Source: Phycisphaerales bacterium
Lineage (GTDB): Bacteria > Planctomycetota > Phycisphaerae > Phycisphaerales > UBA5793
Assembly (NCBI GenBank): GCA_020852515.1
Contig: JADZAS010000022.1
Location: 1 to 33,270 of the forward strand
DNA length: 33,270 nucleotides
Direction of reading: 5' to 3'
Within the stretch, counting starts at the first letter, position 1; the number at the start of each line of letters is the position of its first letter. Position numbers and translations under genes: made by a program. Shown piece after piece: positions 9,376-17,200 of the stretch. The notes beneath the pieces are model-generated. The model was not told the DNA's origin and searched no databases. It worked only from the letters and a program-made list of their open reading frames with translations.

Positions 9376-9867
9376 ATGAAGATCAATACACTTGCCGATC
9401 TCTACCTGGAACAGATTCGCGACATGCACAGTTGCGAGCGCCAGATCATCACAGCCCTGCCGAAGATGGCTAAGGCCGCCAATCACCCGAAGCTGAAGAA
9501 GGCGTTCGAGGAGCACCTTGAGGAAACAAAAGTGCATCTGGAGCGGCTTGACAGCATTCTGAGCGATCTGGAGAAGCCCGCCGGGCGTCAGGTGTGCGCG
9601 GCGGCGGCGGGCCTGATGGAGGAAGCTGACGGAGTGATGAAGAACGAGGGCGATGAAGAGGCTCGCGATGCCGGCCTCATCTGTGCAGCTCAGAAAGTCG
9701 AGCACTACGAAATTGCCTCCTACGGCTGCCTGCGGACGTATGCGACCAAGCTCGACCGCGAGCAGGACGCCAAGCTCCTGGAGAAGACGCTGAAAGAGGA
9801 AAAGCACTCAGATGTGGAACTCACCAAGCTTGCCATGAGCGCTGTCAATGACGCCGCAATGGTGTGA
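9376..9867 (+). CDS. Ferritin-like YciE/YciF family protein (DUF892)
   Basis: Protein of 163 aa, the usual length for the family. It begins with the hallmark LADLYLEQIRDMHSCERQI and continues as a four-helix bundle with carboxylate/His positions that could bind two metals (E at the start of helix 1, HLEETKVHLERL, KVEHYEIASYG, EEKHSDVELTKLA). YciE/YciF-like proteins are linked to osmotic, oxidative and biofilm stress; their reaction is not settled. The start is ATG 9376 with AAGGAG 7 nt upstream. It is first in a loose same-strand series with a BON-domain lipoprotein and a YflT-like protein (gaps of 97 and 120 nt), suggesting a shared stress role. Confidence 0.9.
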   Translation: MKINTLADLYLEQIRDMHSCERQIITALPKMAKAANHPKLKKAFEEHLEETKVHLERLDSILSDLEKPAGRQVCAAAAGLMEEADGVMKNEGDEEARDAGLICAAQKVEHYEIASYGCLRTYATKLDREQDAKLLEKTLKEEKHSDVELTKLAMSAVNDAAMV

Positions 9868-9964
9868 TGGAGATCGTCTCGCTCTGCGTGCACCTAATCC
9901 CGCTGATTCGTTCACCAACCCCTCTGATCGCGACACCTTCATTGCGACGGAACGGAGATTCGTC

Positions 9965-10399
9965 ATGTACCACACTACGACTTGTATTGCGTTGATCGCT
10001 GCCGGCTGTGTCTTCAGTCTGGCCGGCTGTGACTCGAGGGATGAGTCCCCCGCGGCGAGCACTTCACAACCTGCGCCGGCCCGAGGCACACCGACCACTC
10101 CAGCCGACCACATGGACGGGACGAGGGACGATGTCGGGGAAGACGGCAAGACGCCGATGGATCAATCCCAGGCCAGTGAGCATATCAAGCAGACGGCTGA
10201 TATTCGGCAGGCCGTTATCGCAGATGACACGCTGTCCGTTGGTGCGAAGAACTGCAAGATCATTACCGACGAGTCAGGCACAGTCTGGCTTCGAGGAGTC
10301 GTAGATTCCCAAGCCGAAAAGGATCTGATCGAACGACTCGCCGTACAGATTGCCGGCTCGAACAACGTGATGAACGAATTGGAAGTCCGTCCCAACTGA
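9965..10399 (+). CDS. BON-domain lipoprotein
   Basis: Protein of 144 aa. The N terminus is a lipoprotein signal ending in the lipobox LAGC (Cys22), so it should be lipid-anchored. A Ser/Pro/Thr-rich linker (about 25-70) leads to one BON domain: IRQAVIADDTLSVGAKNCKI, GTVWLRGVVDSQAEKDLIERL, and VMNELEVRPN with the expected gxVxLxGxV core. BON proteins (OsmY, YgaU) bind membranes and counter osmotic or envelope stress. ATG 9965 has CGGAG 8 nt upstream; an in-frame extension to 9848 lacks signal features. Confidence 0.9.
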   Translation: MYHTTTCIALIAAGCVFSLAGCDSRDESPAASTSQPAPARGTPTTPADHMDGTRDDVGEDGKTPMDQSQASEHIKQTADIRQAVIADDTLSVGAKNCKIITDESGTVWLRGVVDSQAEKDLIERLAVQIAGSNNVMNELEVRPN

Positions 10400-10519
10400 T
10401 TCTCGCGTTCGTGAATGGCATGGTTCAGACCCGCTGACGGTTTCATACCCGATCAGTGTTCACCCCACACGTTCCTGCAACGCCTGTTGCATAGAACACA
10501 CTTAGGATGGAGCATATCA

Positions 10520-11212
10520 ATGAGTAAGTCTGTATTCTGTGTTGCACCGTCTGAGACAGTTGCCAATGCAATCGTTTCCCGCTTGAAAGCCGGGCCGTTT
10601 GCGGACAACGACATCTCAGTTCTGTTCCCCGACAAATCCACAACTCGTGATTTTGCGCACGAGATGAACACGAAGGCCCCCGAGGGCGCGCTCACCGGTG
10701 CGGGAGCGGGAGGCGTCATCGGCGGCACGATCGGTCTTCTGGCCGGCATCGGTCTGCTGGCGATTCCCGGGCTGGGCCCGTTTATCGCCGCGGGCCCCAT
10801 CATGGCGTCGCTCAGCGGTATCGCGGCCGGCGCAGCGATTGGTGGCATCACGGGGGCCCTGATCGGCATGGGCATTCCAGAGATCGAAGCCAAGCGCTAT
10901 GAAGATAAAGTGAAAGATGGAAACATCCTCATCGCCGTGCATGCTGAGGACTCAGAGCAAGTAGATTTGGCCAAAGAGATCTTCGAGAGCGAGCACGCGA
11001 CGGACATTACCACTGGTTCGATGGGCGATGCTCCGGAAGCTGAAGACACGGAGGCGTCATCGCCGGATGCACGTCGCAATCGAGAGGCAGCGGCGAGGGT
11101 CGGGCCTGCGCAGCGTGTTGACAGGGCTCGTGACTACTCGGACGCCGAGAAGTCAGCCACGCGGACCACAGCAGGGCGTGATCCGGTTCGAGTTCACCGC
11201 AATTCGATCTAA
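10520..11212 (+). CDS. YflT-like stress protein with glycine-zipper membrane segment
   Basis: Protein of 230 aa. Residues 1-60 (SVFCVAPSETVANAIVSRLK, ADNDISVLFPD) fit the general stress protein 17M/YflT-type fold that opens many such proteins. Residues 58-120 are a glycine/alanine-rich hydrophobic stretch (GAGAGGVIGGTIGLLAGIG, then AAGAAIGGITGALIGMGIP) that can insert in membranes. A second alpha/beta segment follows (GNILIAVHAEDSEQVDLAKE), then a charged, probably disordered tail. ATG 10520 has GGAG 7 nt upstream. It is third in the trio with the DUF892 and BON genes and is followed by a perfect hairpin at 11250-11274. Confidence 0.8.
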   Translation: MSKSVFCVAPSETVANAIVSRLKAGPFADNDISVLFPDKSTTRDFAHEMNTKAPEGALTGAGAGGVIGGTIGLLAGIGLLAIPGLGPFIAAGPIMASLSGIAAGAAIGGITGALIGMGIPEIEAKRYEDKVKDGNILIAVHAEDSEQVDLAKEIFESEHATDITTGSMGDAPEAEDTEASSPDARRNREAAARVGPAQRVDRARDYSDAEKSATRTTAGRDPVRVHRNSI

Positions 11213-11249
11213 GGCGTGATTTGATTAGCCGGAAACCCAGGCCACGGTC

Positions 11250-11274
11250 GGCACGCCGGTCAATCCGGCGTGCC
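11250..11274 (+). terminator. Perfect 10-bp hairpin after the stress trio
   Basis: GGCACGCCGG and CCGGCGTGCC pair fully around a 5-nt loop (TCAAT), 38 nt past the stop at 11212. No T tract follows, so it may be a factor-dependent terminator or a 3'-end stabiliser. Confidence 0.5.
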
Positions 11275-11325
11275 AGCCGGGGCCTGCCTCGGATGGAGAG
11301 CAGGCGCTGCCATTCGTCGTGGGTC

Positions 11326-11472
11326 AAGCGGACGGTGGCGGCGCTGGGTCTGGAGGACACGTTTCGGCGGCGCGGCCGACCGCGAGAGGCGGTGACGGCA
11401 GGAGGCGCTTCGGCAAATGCACCTGTCCCGCTTTCTTATCCGATAAACGTACTTGACCTGTTTTCTTCTCCA
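11326..11472 (+). repeat. Dispersed repeat copy R4
   Basis: The segment GCGGACGGTGGCGGCGCTGG, the CACGTTTCGG block and the GCGGTGACGGCA block match R5 and R1. One frame reads RRRGRPREAVTA. The end is degenerate and doubled (CACCTGTCCCGCTTTCTTAT, then GTACTTGACCTGTTTTCTTC). Its end overlaps the 3' end of the minus-strand gene that stops at 11436. Confidence 0.65.
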
Positions 11473-12134
11473 ATTTGCCTATCCGCCTGCCTCTTTATCT
11501 CTCCCCCGCACTCCGGGCATACGGGCGTATATAGATTTCGAACGTCGTAGCCGCAGGTCGGGCAGACCTTCATAAATACGCGCGCAACCCGCCGAATATC
11601 CTTTGGCAACTGAAAGATACAATATAGCACGATGCTATAGAATACAGTATTCGCAAGTAATCCAATGGCGATTGGATGTCCCGGTAGGTGCCCAATTGGG
11701 CAGTATGCACCAGACTCTGCGACCCTTCGCATCCACTCGACCCCCCAATCTCCGTGCCGAAACTCTTGTGGGCGGCCTCTCTCGGTGTCCCAGAGCGGCG
11801 ACCGAGTCGTGCGCGAACCGTACATCGAGCGCCACGGCCAGCCGCTTGAGAACTTGATTTGGCTCCAATCAGCAATATCGGATTCTGATTCTACAAACAT
11901 AGGCCGCACAGCCACAGATACTGTAACTCCGACAGCGTCTCGCGTGTACTGATGCGTCGGTTTGTCTGGAAGACGTGCAATGCGAATAGAGTCTGGCCAC
12001 TTCCCTCCCGCTCGTTCCTCGAGCCGACCTGTCCTCGCATCAAAAGTCAGTGCGCATGTCCACGATGCGCAGATCGACAAGGCGCACCCCGATGCGGCAA
12101 GAATAATCCCCTTTAGAGCCCACCTCAGCGTCAC
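11436..12134 (-). CDS. Membrane protein with C-terminal zinc ribbon
   Basis: Protein of 232 aa. There is a hydrophobic segment at residues 8-29, an extracytoplasmic region of about 125 aa with no recognised fold, a second membrane segment near 156-175 (ANTVFYSIVLYCIF), then a cytoplasmic zinc ribbon CPTCGYDVRNLYTPVCPECG with Cys191, 194, 206 and 209. The 'CP.CGYD(L/V)R.L....CPECG' tail is a familiar signature of many Phycisphaerae membrane proteins of unknown role. The start is GTG 12134, overlapping the stop of the upstream gene (GTGA), so the two are probably translationally coupled. The stop lies inside repeat R4, so the last residues may be recent. Confidence 0.75.
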   Translation of the reverse strand: MTLRWALKGIILAASGCALSICASWTCALTFDARTGRLEERAGGKWPDSIRIARLPDKPTHQYTRDAVGVTVSVAVRPMFVESESDIADWSQIKFSSGWPWRSMYGSRTTRSPLWDTERGRPQEFRHGDWGVEWMRRVAESGAYCPIGHLPGHPIAIGLLANTVFYSIVLYCIFQLPKDIRRVARVFMKVCPTCGYDVRNLYTPVCPECGGEIKRQADRQIGEENRSSTFIG

Positions 12135-12982
12135 TTCCTAAGCTCCTGGGTCTCATCCCCATCGACGGCTGTGAATACAGTGCTTGGCGCCGCCATCAGC
12201 ATTTGCGATTCGCTCGAGTCTGGTCTTGCCACTCGTCGATGTATGGCGACCAATTCCCTCCAACCATCGTCCACGTGAATATGACAGTCCCTGATGGCCG
12301 CATTACCCTTAGATCGCACGAGGCGCTCTAGGTTTGACAGCGGACTCTCGTCGGCCTCAATGACCGTCTGATCCTCATGCGCGGGAGAATGAATATCCTT
12401 GACCGTTCGGAATCTCACACAGTAGAATTGCCCCTGCTCAAGCGGTGCATCAAGATACACAACAGCAGAGTATATCATAATGTAGTCGCCGCCTGACGTA
12501 GCGAGATAGCCATTATAATCTACCACACCGGGGTGGATCTGCATCGCCTTCTCGAGAGCTGAGTATACCGCGATTTCCTTGCCGTCGGGGCCAAGAATCT
12601 GAATGAGTTCCGACATCGATCCGTCGAAGATGCCCTGCAGCGATTCGCACACCGCTAACAACGACTCTCGTGAGCCGCGGATATAGATGTCAACCAGGCA
12701 CTTTTTGTTCATTGGGGACGGCAGGTCTGCCGGAGCGCGTAAGCCGATCGGCACAATGAGGAGCTGTATGGCATCAGGCATTTGCATTCCGAGCGGAATG
12801 CCCACCATCGAATGCGCTTCTCTCAAGTACTGCCAATAAGACTCAGCGTCGGCACGAGATTGGATGTGGGTGCGTTCCGAAGGAGGTCTTCCTCTTTCGA
12901 TTGCGGCGGCCGAGGCACCGAGAACAGCGACGGTAGTCCCAAGGAGAATCGCCAAGGCCGCCATGGTCGAATGCCCTTTCAT
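12131..12982 (-). CDS. Exported protein of unknown function
   Basis: Protein of 283 aa. Residues 1-27 form a signal peptide (MKGHSTMAALAILLGTTVAV, cleavage near ASAAA). The rest is a soluble domain without a motif I recognise; SYWQYLREAHSMVGIPLGMQ and FRTVKDIHS are among the more ordered stretches. A frame 16 codons longer exists, but ATG 12982 has AGGAGG 6 nt upstream and starts the signal peptide. It overlaps the zinc-ribbon membrane gene by 4 nt, and the pair is bracketed by repeats R4 and R5. A joint envelope function is inferred from coupling only. Confidence 0.75.
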   Translation of the reverse strand: MKGHSTMAALAILLGTTVAVLGASAAAIERGRPPSERTHIQSRADAESYWQYLREAHSMVGIPLGMQMPDAIQLLIVPIGLRAPADLPSPMNKKCLVDIYIRGSRESLLAVCESLQGIFDGSMSELIQILGPDGKEIAVYSALEKAMQIHPGVVDYNGYLATSGGDYIMIYSAVVYLDAPLEQGQFYCVRFRTVKDIHSPAHEDQTVIEADESPLSNLERLVRSKGNAAIRDCHIHVDDGWRELVAIHRRVARPDSSESQMLMAAPSTVFTAVDGDETQELRK

Positions 12983-13037
12983 TGAGCGCCTCCTGTGATT
13001 CGAGGATTTGAGCTGTAGTATGTCATTCATTGCTGGA

Positions 13038-13227
13038 AATAAAACGGGACAGGTACGTTTTATCGGGTCTGCTCATGCCGTTACCGCCTTCCGCGGCCGA
13101 AACGTGTGCTCCAGACCCAGCGCCGCCGCCGTCCGCCTCACCCATGATTCGGTCCGCCGCTTCCTCGAGCGTGCCGTCGGCCGCGCCTTCCCGGCGAGGG
13201 GCAGAGCAGGTCCAGCCCGAGTTGGCG
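13038..13227 (-). repeat. Dispersed repeat copy R5
   Basis: Reverse complement of an R1-like unit, from the terminal AAAACGGGACAGGTACG at 13041 to CCCGAGTTGGCG at 13227. It lacks a short GC-rich insert that R1 has before the GGAAGG block. It sits 56 nt upstream of the exported-protein gene and faces R4 across the gene pair. Confidence 0.75.
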
Positions 13228-13373
13228 TCTCTCTGGCGCAGGATCACGCTGTCAATGTAATTGAAAGTGCCGCTGCCGTCAAGGCCCGCCTGGTGGGGAA
13301 CGAAGAGTTCCTTGATTGTCATCGTCAGCGCGATAGACAGCCAGCAGCCGCCAGCGCTCGTCGTGGACGAAGC

Positions 13374-13425
13374 AAACGGGGAAGAAGGCGGGACAGGTAT
13401 ACCTGGTCCGTTTGTGTACTCGTGT
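13374..13425 (-). repeat. Dispersed repeat terminal fragment R6
   Basis: AAACGGGGAAGAAGGCGGGA followed by CAGGTATACCTGGTCCG matches only the terminal motif, in the same orientation as R5. The TATACC core is part of a short palindrome (CAGGTATACCTG). Confidence 0.5.
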
Positions 13426-13508
13426 TCTTGGCTGGATGGGCTTGATTGGGACGTCAGAAGGCGGCATGGACGCTTCTCCGGGCCACGCCACCTCGTCGCG
13501 GAGAGGCG

Positions 13509-15485
13509 ATGGACGACGCGTTCATCCTCGGGCTGCTAAGATGCTCAGGTGCGGCGCCGACCGCAGCAATCCGCCTGGGTCGTCGTCTGGCTCACGATAG
13601 TCCCCTTGCAGGAGAGCACGAGACCTTGGAACTTCCTCGTCGGCCTCGTGGTGATGAACTTCTCGAACCCGGCGCGATGACGGCCCTCCGTCATCGTCTC
13701 AGACGCCATGCCCCGCTGCATGATCTGGCGACCGTCGTCGCCTGTGCGTTCGACCATCGCACGCGGATGCTCCCGTTCATCTTTGCCGACACGCGCATGG
13801 CGCCGGCGGGCATTCGTGCGATCGGCTCGGCCCTGGCGGACGTCGGCTTCGAGAAGACGCGGCTTGTGCTCCAGCAGTGGAATCGCCGATTCCGGCCCTC
13901 GCAGATGCGCCTGGACGGTCGCATCCCCGACCTGTTCATGGTTTCGAGCATGGGAATGCACGAGGCGGCCTGCAAGGAACTGGTCCGCGATGCGAGGAGG
14001 ATTGATCCCGCCCATCGCCCGCTGATCGTCGTCGGTGGATCGCACGCGGTGTACGAGCCGTTCAAAGTCTTCAGCGCCGACCCGGATGATCCCTCCGGGC
14101 CTGATGTGGCGGTAACGGGCGAGGAGTTTGTGCTGCTCAGCCTGCTCGAGGCAGTGCTGTCGGTTCGCGCCAGAGGCGAAGCAATGCGCTTGGCGTTTGC
14201 CCGGGCCCGCGACAAAGGACTGCTCGACGAGATCCCCGGTCTTGTCTACCCGCTGGGCGCACGTGATGGCGTCGCCGAAAAGTTGATTGATACGGGTACG
14301 CAGAGGCTCCTTGGCGATCTGGACGAGTTGCCGCATCCGGTTCTGGGCTACCGGCTCCTCGAGGCGCCGAGTCGGGCGTCGAATCTTGCGCCTCGGGCGA
14401 TGCCTGCGGATCGCGTGCGTAAGCATTCGCCGATCAGTTCGCTCGTGATGACGTTCGGCTGCAAGTTCTCCTGTCCGTACTGTCCGATCCCCGCGTACAA
14501 CCAGAGGCAGTATCGAACCAAGAGCCCGGAACGGATTGCCGATGAGATGGCCCGACTCAACGGCGAATATGGACTTCGGTACTTTTTCGGCACCGATGAC
14601 AACTTCTTCAACGACCATGATCGCGCCCTGAAGATCGCCGAGACCCTGGCCCGCACCGAGGTGGATGGATCGCGGCTTGGTTCGAAAGTCCGTTGGGGTA
14701 CTGAGGCCACGGTTCACGACACACTCAAGATGAAGGAGCACCTGCCACTGATGCGCGAGGCGGGATGCCGCGGGCTGTGGATCGGGGTCGAAGATCTGAC
14801 TGCAACCTTCGTCAGGAAGGGTCAAAGCGTCGACAAGACCACCGAGGCGTTCCTATCCCTGCGCGAGGTGGGCATCTGTCCGATGCCGATGATGATGCAC
14901 CACGACTCGCAACCGCTGTACACGCGCAAGGGCGACTACGGCCTGCTCAACCAGGTCCGCCTGTTGCGAAGGGCGGGCGCCGTGTCGCTTCAGGTGCTGA
15001 TGCTCGTGCCCTCGCCGGGCAGCAAGTTGTACCACGAGACCTACACCTCTGGACAGGTGTTCGATCGGGTTGGCGGGCGGCGCGTTGATCCGTACATGCA
15101 CGACGGCAACTACGTCATTGCTTCGCATCACCAGCACCCGTGGAAGAAGCAACTCAACATCCTCGCGAGTTACTCGTATTTCTACAACCCGTGGTGGCTG
15201 ATCGTGGCGCTCTTGAGAAAGACCAGCGTCGGCGATAAACCCGCGAGCGCCCAGGTCTTCGGCATGCTCGGCAACATCCAGAACATCCGCCGCACACTGG
15301 GCTGGGCGTTTCGGTTGATGTTCATGAAGATTCGCCGGCATACACAACCGCCGCGCAGCACGATTCCGATGCAGAGCGTCGAAGGGACGCAATCGATCCA
15401 CACGCGCCCGATCGTCGTGGTCACGATTGATCCTGCGGCGAGCTTGTCGAAACAGACCGACCGCCTGAGTCGATCCCGCTCGTAG
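13509..15485 (+). CDS. B12-binding-type radical SAM protein
   Basis: Protein of 658 aa. The N-terminal half contains a Rossmann-like region compatible with a cobalamin-binding domain (PDLFMVSSMGMHEAACKELV, RPLIVVGGSHAVYEPF, DVAVTGEEF). The radical SAM cluster motif is CKFSCPYC (Cys318, 322, 325), ligating the [4Fe-4S] cluster that cleaves S-adenosylmethionine. Downstream, FFGTDDNFFNDH, RWGTEATVH and LWIGVEDLT follow the usual order of the TIM barrel. The C-terminal 150 residues are basic and may contact membrane or substrate. ATG 13509 is preceded by GGAGAGG; a 21-residue extension in frame looks untranslated. It stands alone. The family includes methyltransferases and enzymes of lipid or cofactor synthesis; substrate unknown. 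Confidence 0.85.
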   Translation: MDDAFILGLLRCSGAAPTAAIRLGRRLAHDSPLAGEHETLELPRRPRGDELLEPGAMTALRHRLRRHAPLHDLATVVACAFDHRTRMLPFIFADTRMAPAGIRAIGSALADVGFEKTRLVLQQWNRRFRPSQMRLDGRIPDLFMVSSMGMHEAACKELVRDARRIDPAHRPLIVVGGSHAVYEPFKVFSADPDDPSGPDVAVTGEEFVLLSLLEAVLSVRARGEAMRLAFARARDKGLLDEIPGLVYPLGARDGVAEKLIDTGTQRLLGDLDELPHPVLGYRLLEAPSRASNLAPRAMPADRVRKHSPISSLVMTFGCKFSCPYCPIPAYNQRQYRTKSPERIADEMARLNGEYGLRYFFGTDDNFFNDHDRALKIAETLARTEVDGSRLGSKVRWGTEATVHDTLKMKEHLPLMREAGCRGLWIGVEDLTATFVRKGQSVDKTTEAFLSLREVGICPMPMMMHHDSQPLYTRKGDYGLLNQVRLLRRAGAVSLQVLMLVPSPGSKLYHETYTSGQVFDRVGGRRVDPYMHDGNYVIASHHQHPWKKQLNILASYSYFYNPWWLIVALLRKTSVGDKPASAQVFGMLGNIQNIRRTLGWAFRLMFMKIRRHTQPPRSTIPMQSVEGTQSIHTRPIVVVTIDPAASLSKQTDRLSRSRS

Positions 15486-15525
15486 TCCGCATGCCGGGTA
15501 CGCCGGCGCGGGTCGTCGCACGTTC

Positions 15526-15557
15526 GTGGATTCCTGCCTGCGCAGGAATGACGGGGG
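15526..15557 (+). repeat. REP-like palindrome
   Basis: The stem ATTCCTGC/GCAGGAAT (8 bp, loop CTGC) within GTGGATTCCTGCCTGCGC...AATGACGGGGG is the widespread REP-type element whose translations read 'VIPAQAGIH' or 'DSCLRRNDG', both visible here. It sits between two convergent genes, the typical place for such repeats. Confidence 0.75.
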
Positions 15558-15633
15558 ATGTCGTTGCACGTTTGCACTCAGCATGCTTCACGCAGAGCCG
15601 GTGAAGCATGGCACCCCTGGGGCACCCCGTCGG

Positions 15634-16239
15634 TCAGTCGTTGTGTCTCTGGCGGAGGCGGGGGCTCAATCGGAGAAGGAGCTGGATGCGTTCGAACTCG
15701 TCGAGCCAGTCCTGAAGGGTGGCGAGGAGCTGGTCGGTGGGGATGGGCGCGCCGGGCAGCGGGCAAGCGGGGCCAAGCTGGGAGTCGGCCAGGGCGCGGT
15801 AGCGCGTGAGGGTCCGGTCGCCGTAGAGGGAGACGAACTCATCGTCTTCAGCGAGGAAGAGGACGGTGGGCACGCGGGCGCCCTGGTTGATGTGCACGAG
15901 GCCGGCGAGGTCTTTGTGCTGATCGCGGTCGAGCCAGACGAGGCTGATGCGCTCGGATGCTTCGGCGATGCGCTGGAGGAGGGGGCCCTGCTGGACGCAG
16001 TCGCCGCACCAGATGCCGGAGATGCAGATGACGTGCATGTCTCGCTTGAAATCGGCAAGGAGTTTGCGCTGGGAATCGGTGAGGGTGATCTGGTTGTAGA
16101 TGCCCTTCCAGGCTTCCTGCTGGGAGAGTTTGCCGGTGGCGAGGTAATCGTCCCACGAGAGGCCGGCCTCGAACTTAGCGGCGAGGAAGTTGCGGTTGAG
16201 TGCGGGGGCGAATGCAGAGGCGGAGGCGACGGTGGTCAT
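15634..16239 (-). CDS. Thioredoxin-like protein
   Basis: Protein of 201 aa. After an N-terminal region of about 65 aa (FAPALNRNFLAAKFEAGLSW) comes a thioredoxin fold with the redox motif WCGDC in ICISGIWCGDCVQQGPLLQR, and the cis-proline loop GARVPTVLFL. No signal peptide is evident, so it is probably cytoplasmic. The form resembles the bacillithiol/'thioredoxin family protein' group seen in many planctomycetes and Bacteroidetes, with a CGDC rather than CGPC active site. The start is ATG 16239 with AGGA about 8 nt upstream. It converges with the radical SAM gene and has no partner on its strand. Confidence 0.85.
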   Translation of the reverse strand: MTTVASASAFAPALNRNFLAAKFEAGLSWDDYLATGKLSQQEAWKGIYNQITLTDSQRKLLADFKRDMHVICISGIWCGDCVQQGPLLQRIAEASERISLVWLDRDQHKDLAGLVHINQGARVPTVLFLAEDDEFVSLYGDRTLTRYRALADSQLGPACPLPGAPIPTDQLLATLQDWLDEFERIQLLLRLSPRLRQRHND

Positions 16240-16695
16240 GGCTGGTCCTGCGGATGCTGGAGTCGTTTGCCGTGTATGGCGTAAAGGAGGATGGTACGCG
16301 CGGAAGGATCAGGGGTGGTGGTCGGGGAATGGCCGGAGTTGGGGGCGGCGACGAGAGAGGGAAAGGAGAGAGGAGACACTTGAGATTTCAGATTTGGAGT
16401 AGGGCGGCGGGTTCGAGTGGAGACGGACCGAGAGACTCTGCGAGATTTTTCGGCGGTTTTGGGGCCGTAGGGGGCGATGAGGCCGGATTCACGGGGAACT
16501 CATTCGGGCGTCACGGGGGTGCCGTAAAGATTGTGTTGTCAATGGCGGGCGCGGGAGCGTCGGTTTCGCTGAGCTTGCTCCGCCACATCGCGGCCTTCCC
16601 ACAGGGCAAGGCCACGTAAAGCAAGCCGAGGTCCTGAAGTACCGGACTCTTGAATCTGATCGCTTCCGCGACCCGCCTGAAGACACTCAACCGCC
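16240..16695. other. Gene-free stretch between the thioredoxin-like and small secreted genes
   Basis: About 455 nt without a convincing gene. It holds the divergent upstream regions of both neighbours and a strongly purine-rich run at about 16290-16390. No tandem repeat, clear promoter or hairpin with a T tract was seen. Confidence 0.4.
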
Positions 16696-16696
16696 A

Positions 16697-16705
16697 AAAG
16701 GAGGT
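16697..16705 (+). promoter_or_regulatory. Near-perfect ribosome-binding site
   Basis: AAAAGGAGG, 5 nt before ATG 16711, pairs fully with the 16S 3' end found at 4064-4073 (CCTCCTTTC). It fixes the start of the small secreted protein. Confidence 0.8.
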
Positions 16706-16710
16706 TAACA

Positions 16711-17055
16711 ATGAAGATCATGTTTATCACCACTACTGCGTTGGCCCTCGCGACGACTCCTGCGATCGCAGGCGTGTGCCCGGAAGCGTTCATGAGTTCG
16801 CTTCAGCGGGTGATGGTTGAACCAGCCATGGACGAGGCTGAAGGAATGATCATGACGGTGGCGGCCGACTGGAGCAATTTCACGCTCAAGGCGGCGGACG
16901 ACCAGGTCGTGACGATCCAGATCGACAAGGAGACGGTCTTCACGCTGGACGGCAAGGAGGTCAGCCGCGACCTGGCGCTGGCTTCGGGCCGGAACGCGAA
17001 GGTGACGCATGATGAGAAGACGGCGTCGCGCGTGGAAGTGACGACGCAGAAGTAA
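16711..17055 (+). CDS. Small secreted protein of unknown function
   Basis: Protein of 114 aa. A signal peptide (MKIMFITTTALALATTPAIA) precedes a mature part of about 94 aa. Residues 46-114 (MIMTVAADWSNFTLKAADDQ, VTIQIDKETVFTLDGKEV, ALASGRNAKVTHDEKTASR) look like one small beta-barrel of the kind found in DUF5666/OB-like secreted proteins; that match is tentative. The very strong ribosome-binding site and the terminator at 17120-17157 suggest an abundantly made single-gene transcript. Confidence 0.8.
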   Translation: MKIMFITTTALALATTPAIAGVCPEAFMSSLQRVMVEPAMDEAEGMIMTVAADWSNFTLKAADDQVVTIQIDKETVFTLDGKEVSRDLALASGRNAKVTHDEKTASRVEVTTQK

Positions 17056-17119
17056 GACCCCCTGCTCTGAAGCGTGGATCACGCACTGAAGTATGTGATC
17101 CGTTGCTCTGGGACCCTGG

Positions 17120-17157
17120 GCGCGGCCGGCGAGCGATCGTCGGCCGCGCATTTTTTT
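17120..17157 (+). terminator. Strong intrinsic terminator
   Basis: GCGCGGCCG (17120-17128) pairs with CGGCCGCGC (17141-17149) around a 12-nt loop, followed by A and seven T. It lies 65 nt after the stop of the small secreted protein. On minus there is no T run after the stem, so it does not serve polX. Confidence 0.9.
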
Positions 17158-17200
17158 GGGACGCGCGTTGACGTGCGAGGGACGGGAGGCGGAGGGGCGA

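Noticed and set aside
9027-9386. Minus frame with a hydrophobic, Cys-rich segment that could be a small lipoprotein
   Set aside because: There is no convincing ribosome-binding site or lipobox order, and its start overlaps the upstream region of the DUF892 gene.
13545-14825. A 426-codon minus frame opposite the radical SAM gene
   Set aside because: It is antisense to clear CxxxCxxC-containing coding sequence and has no domain.
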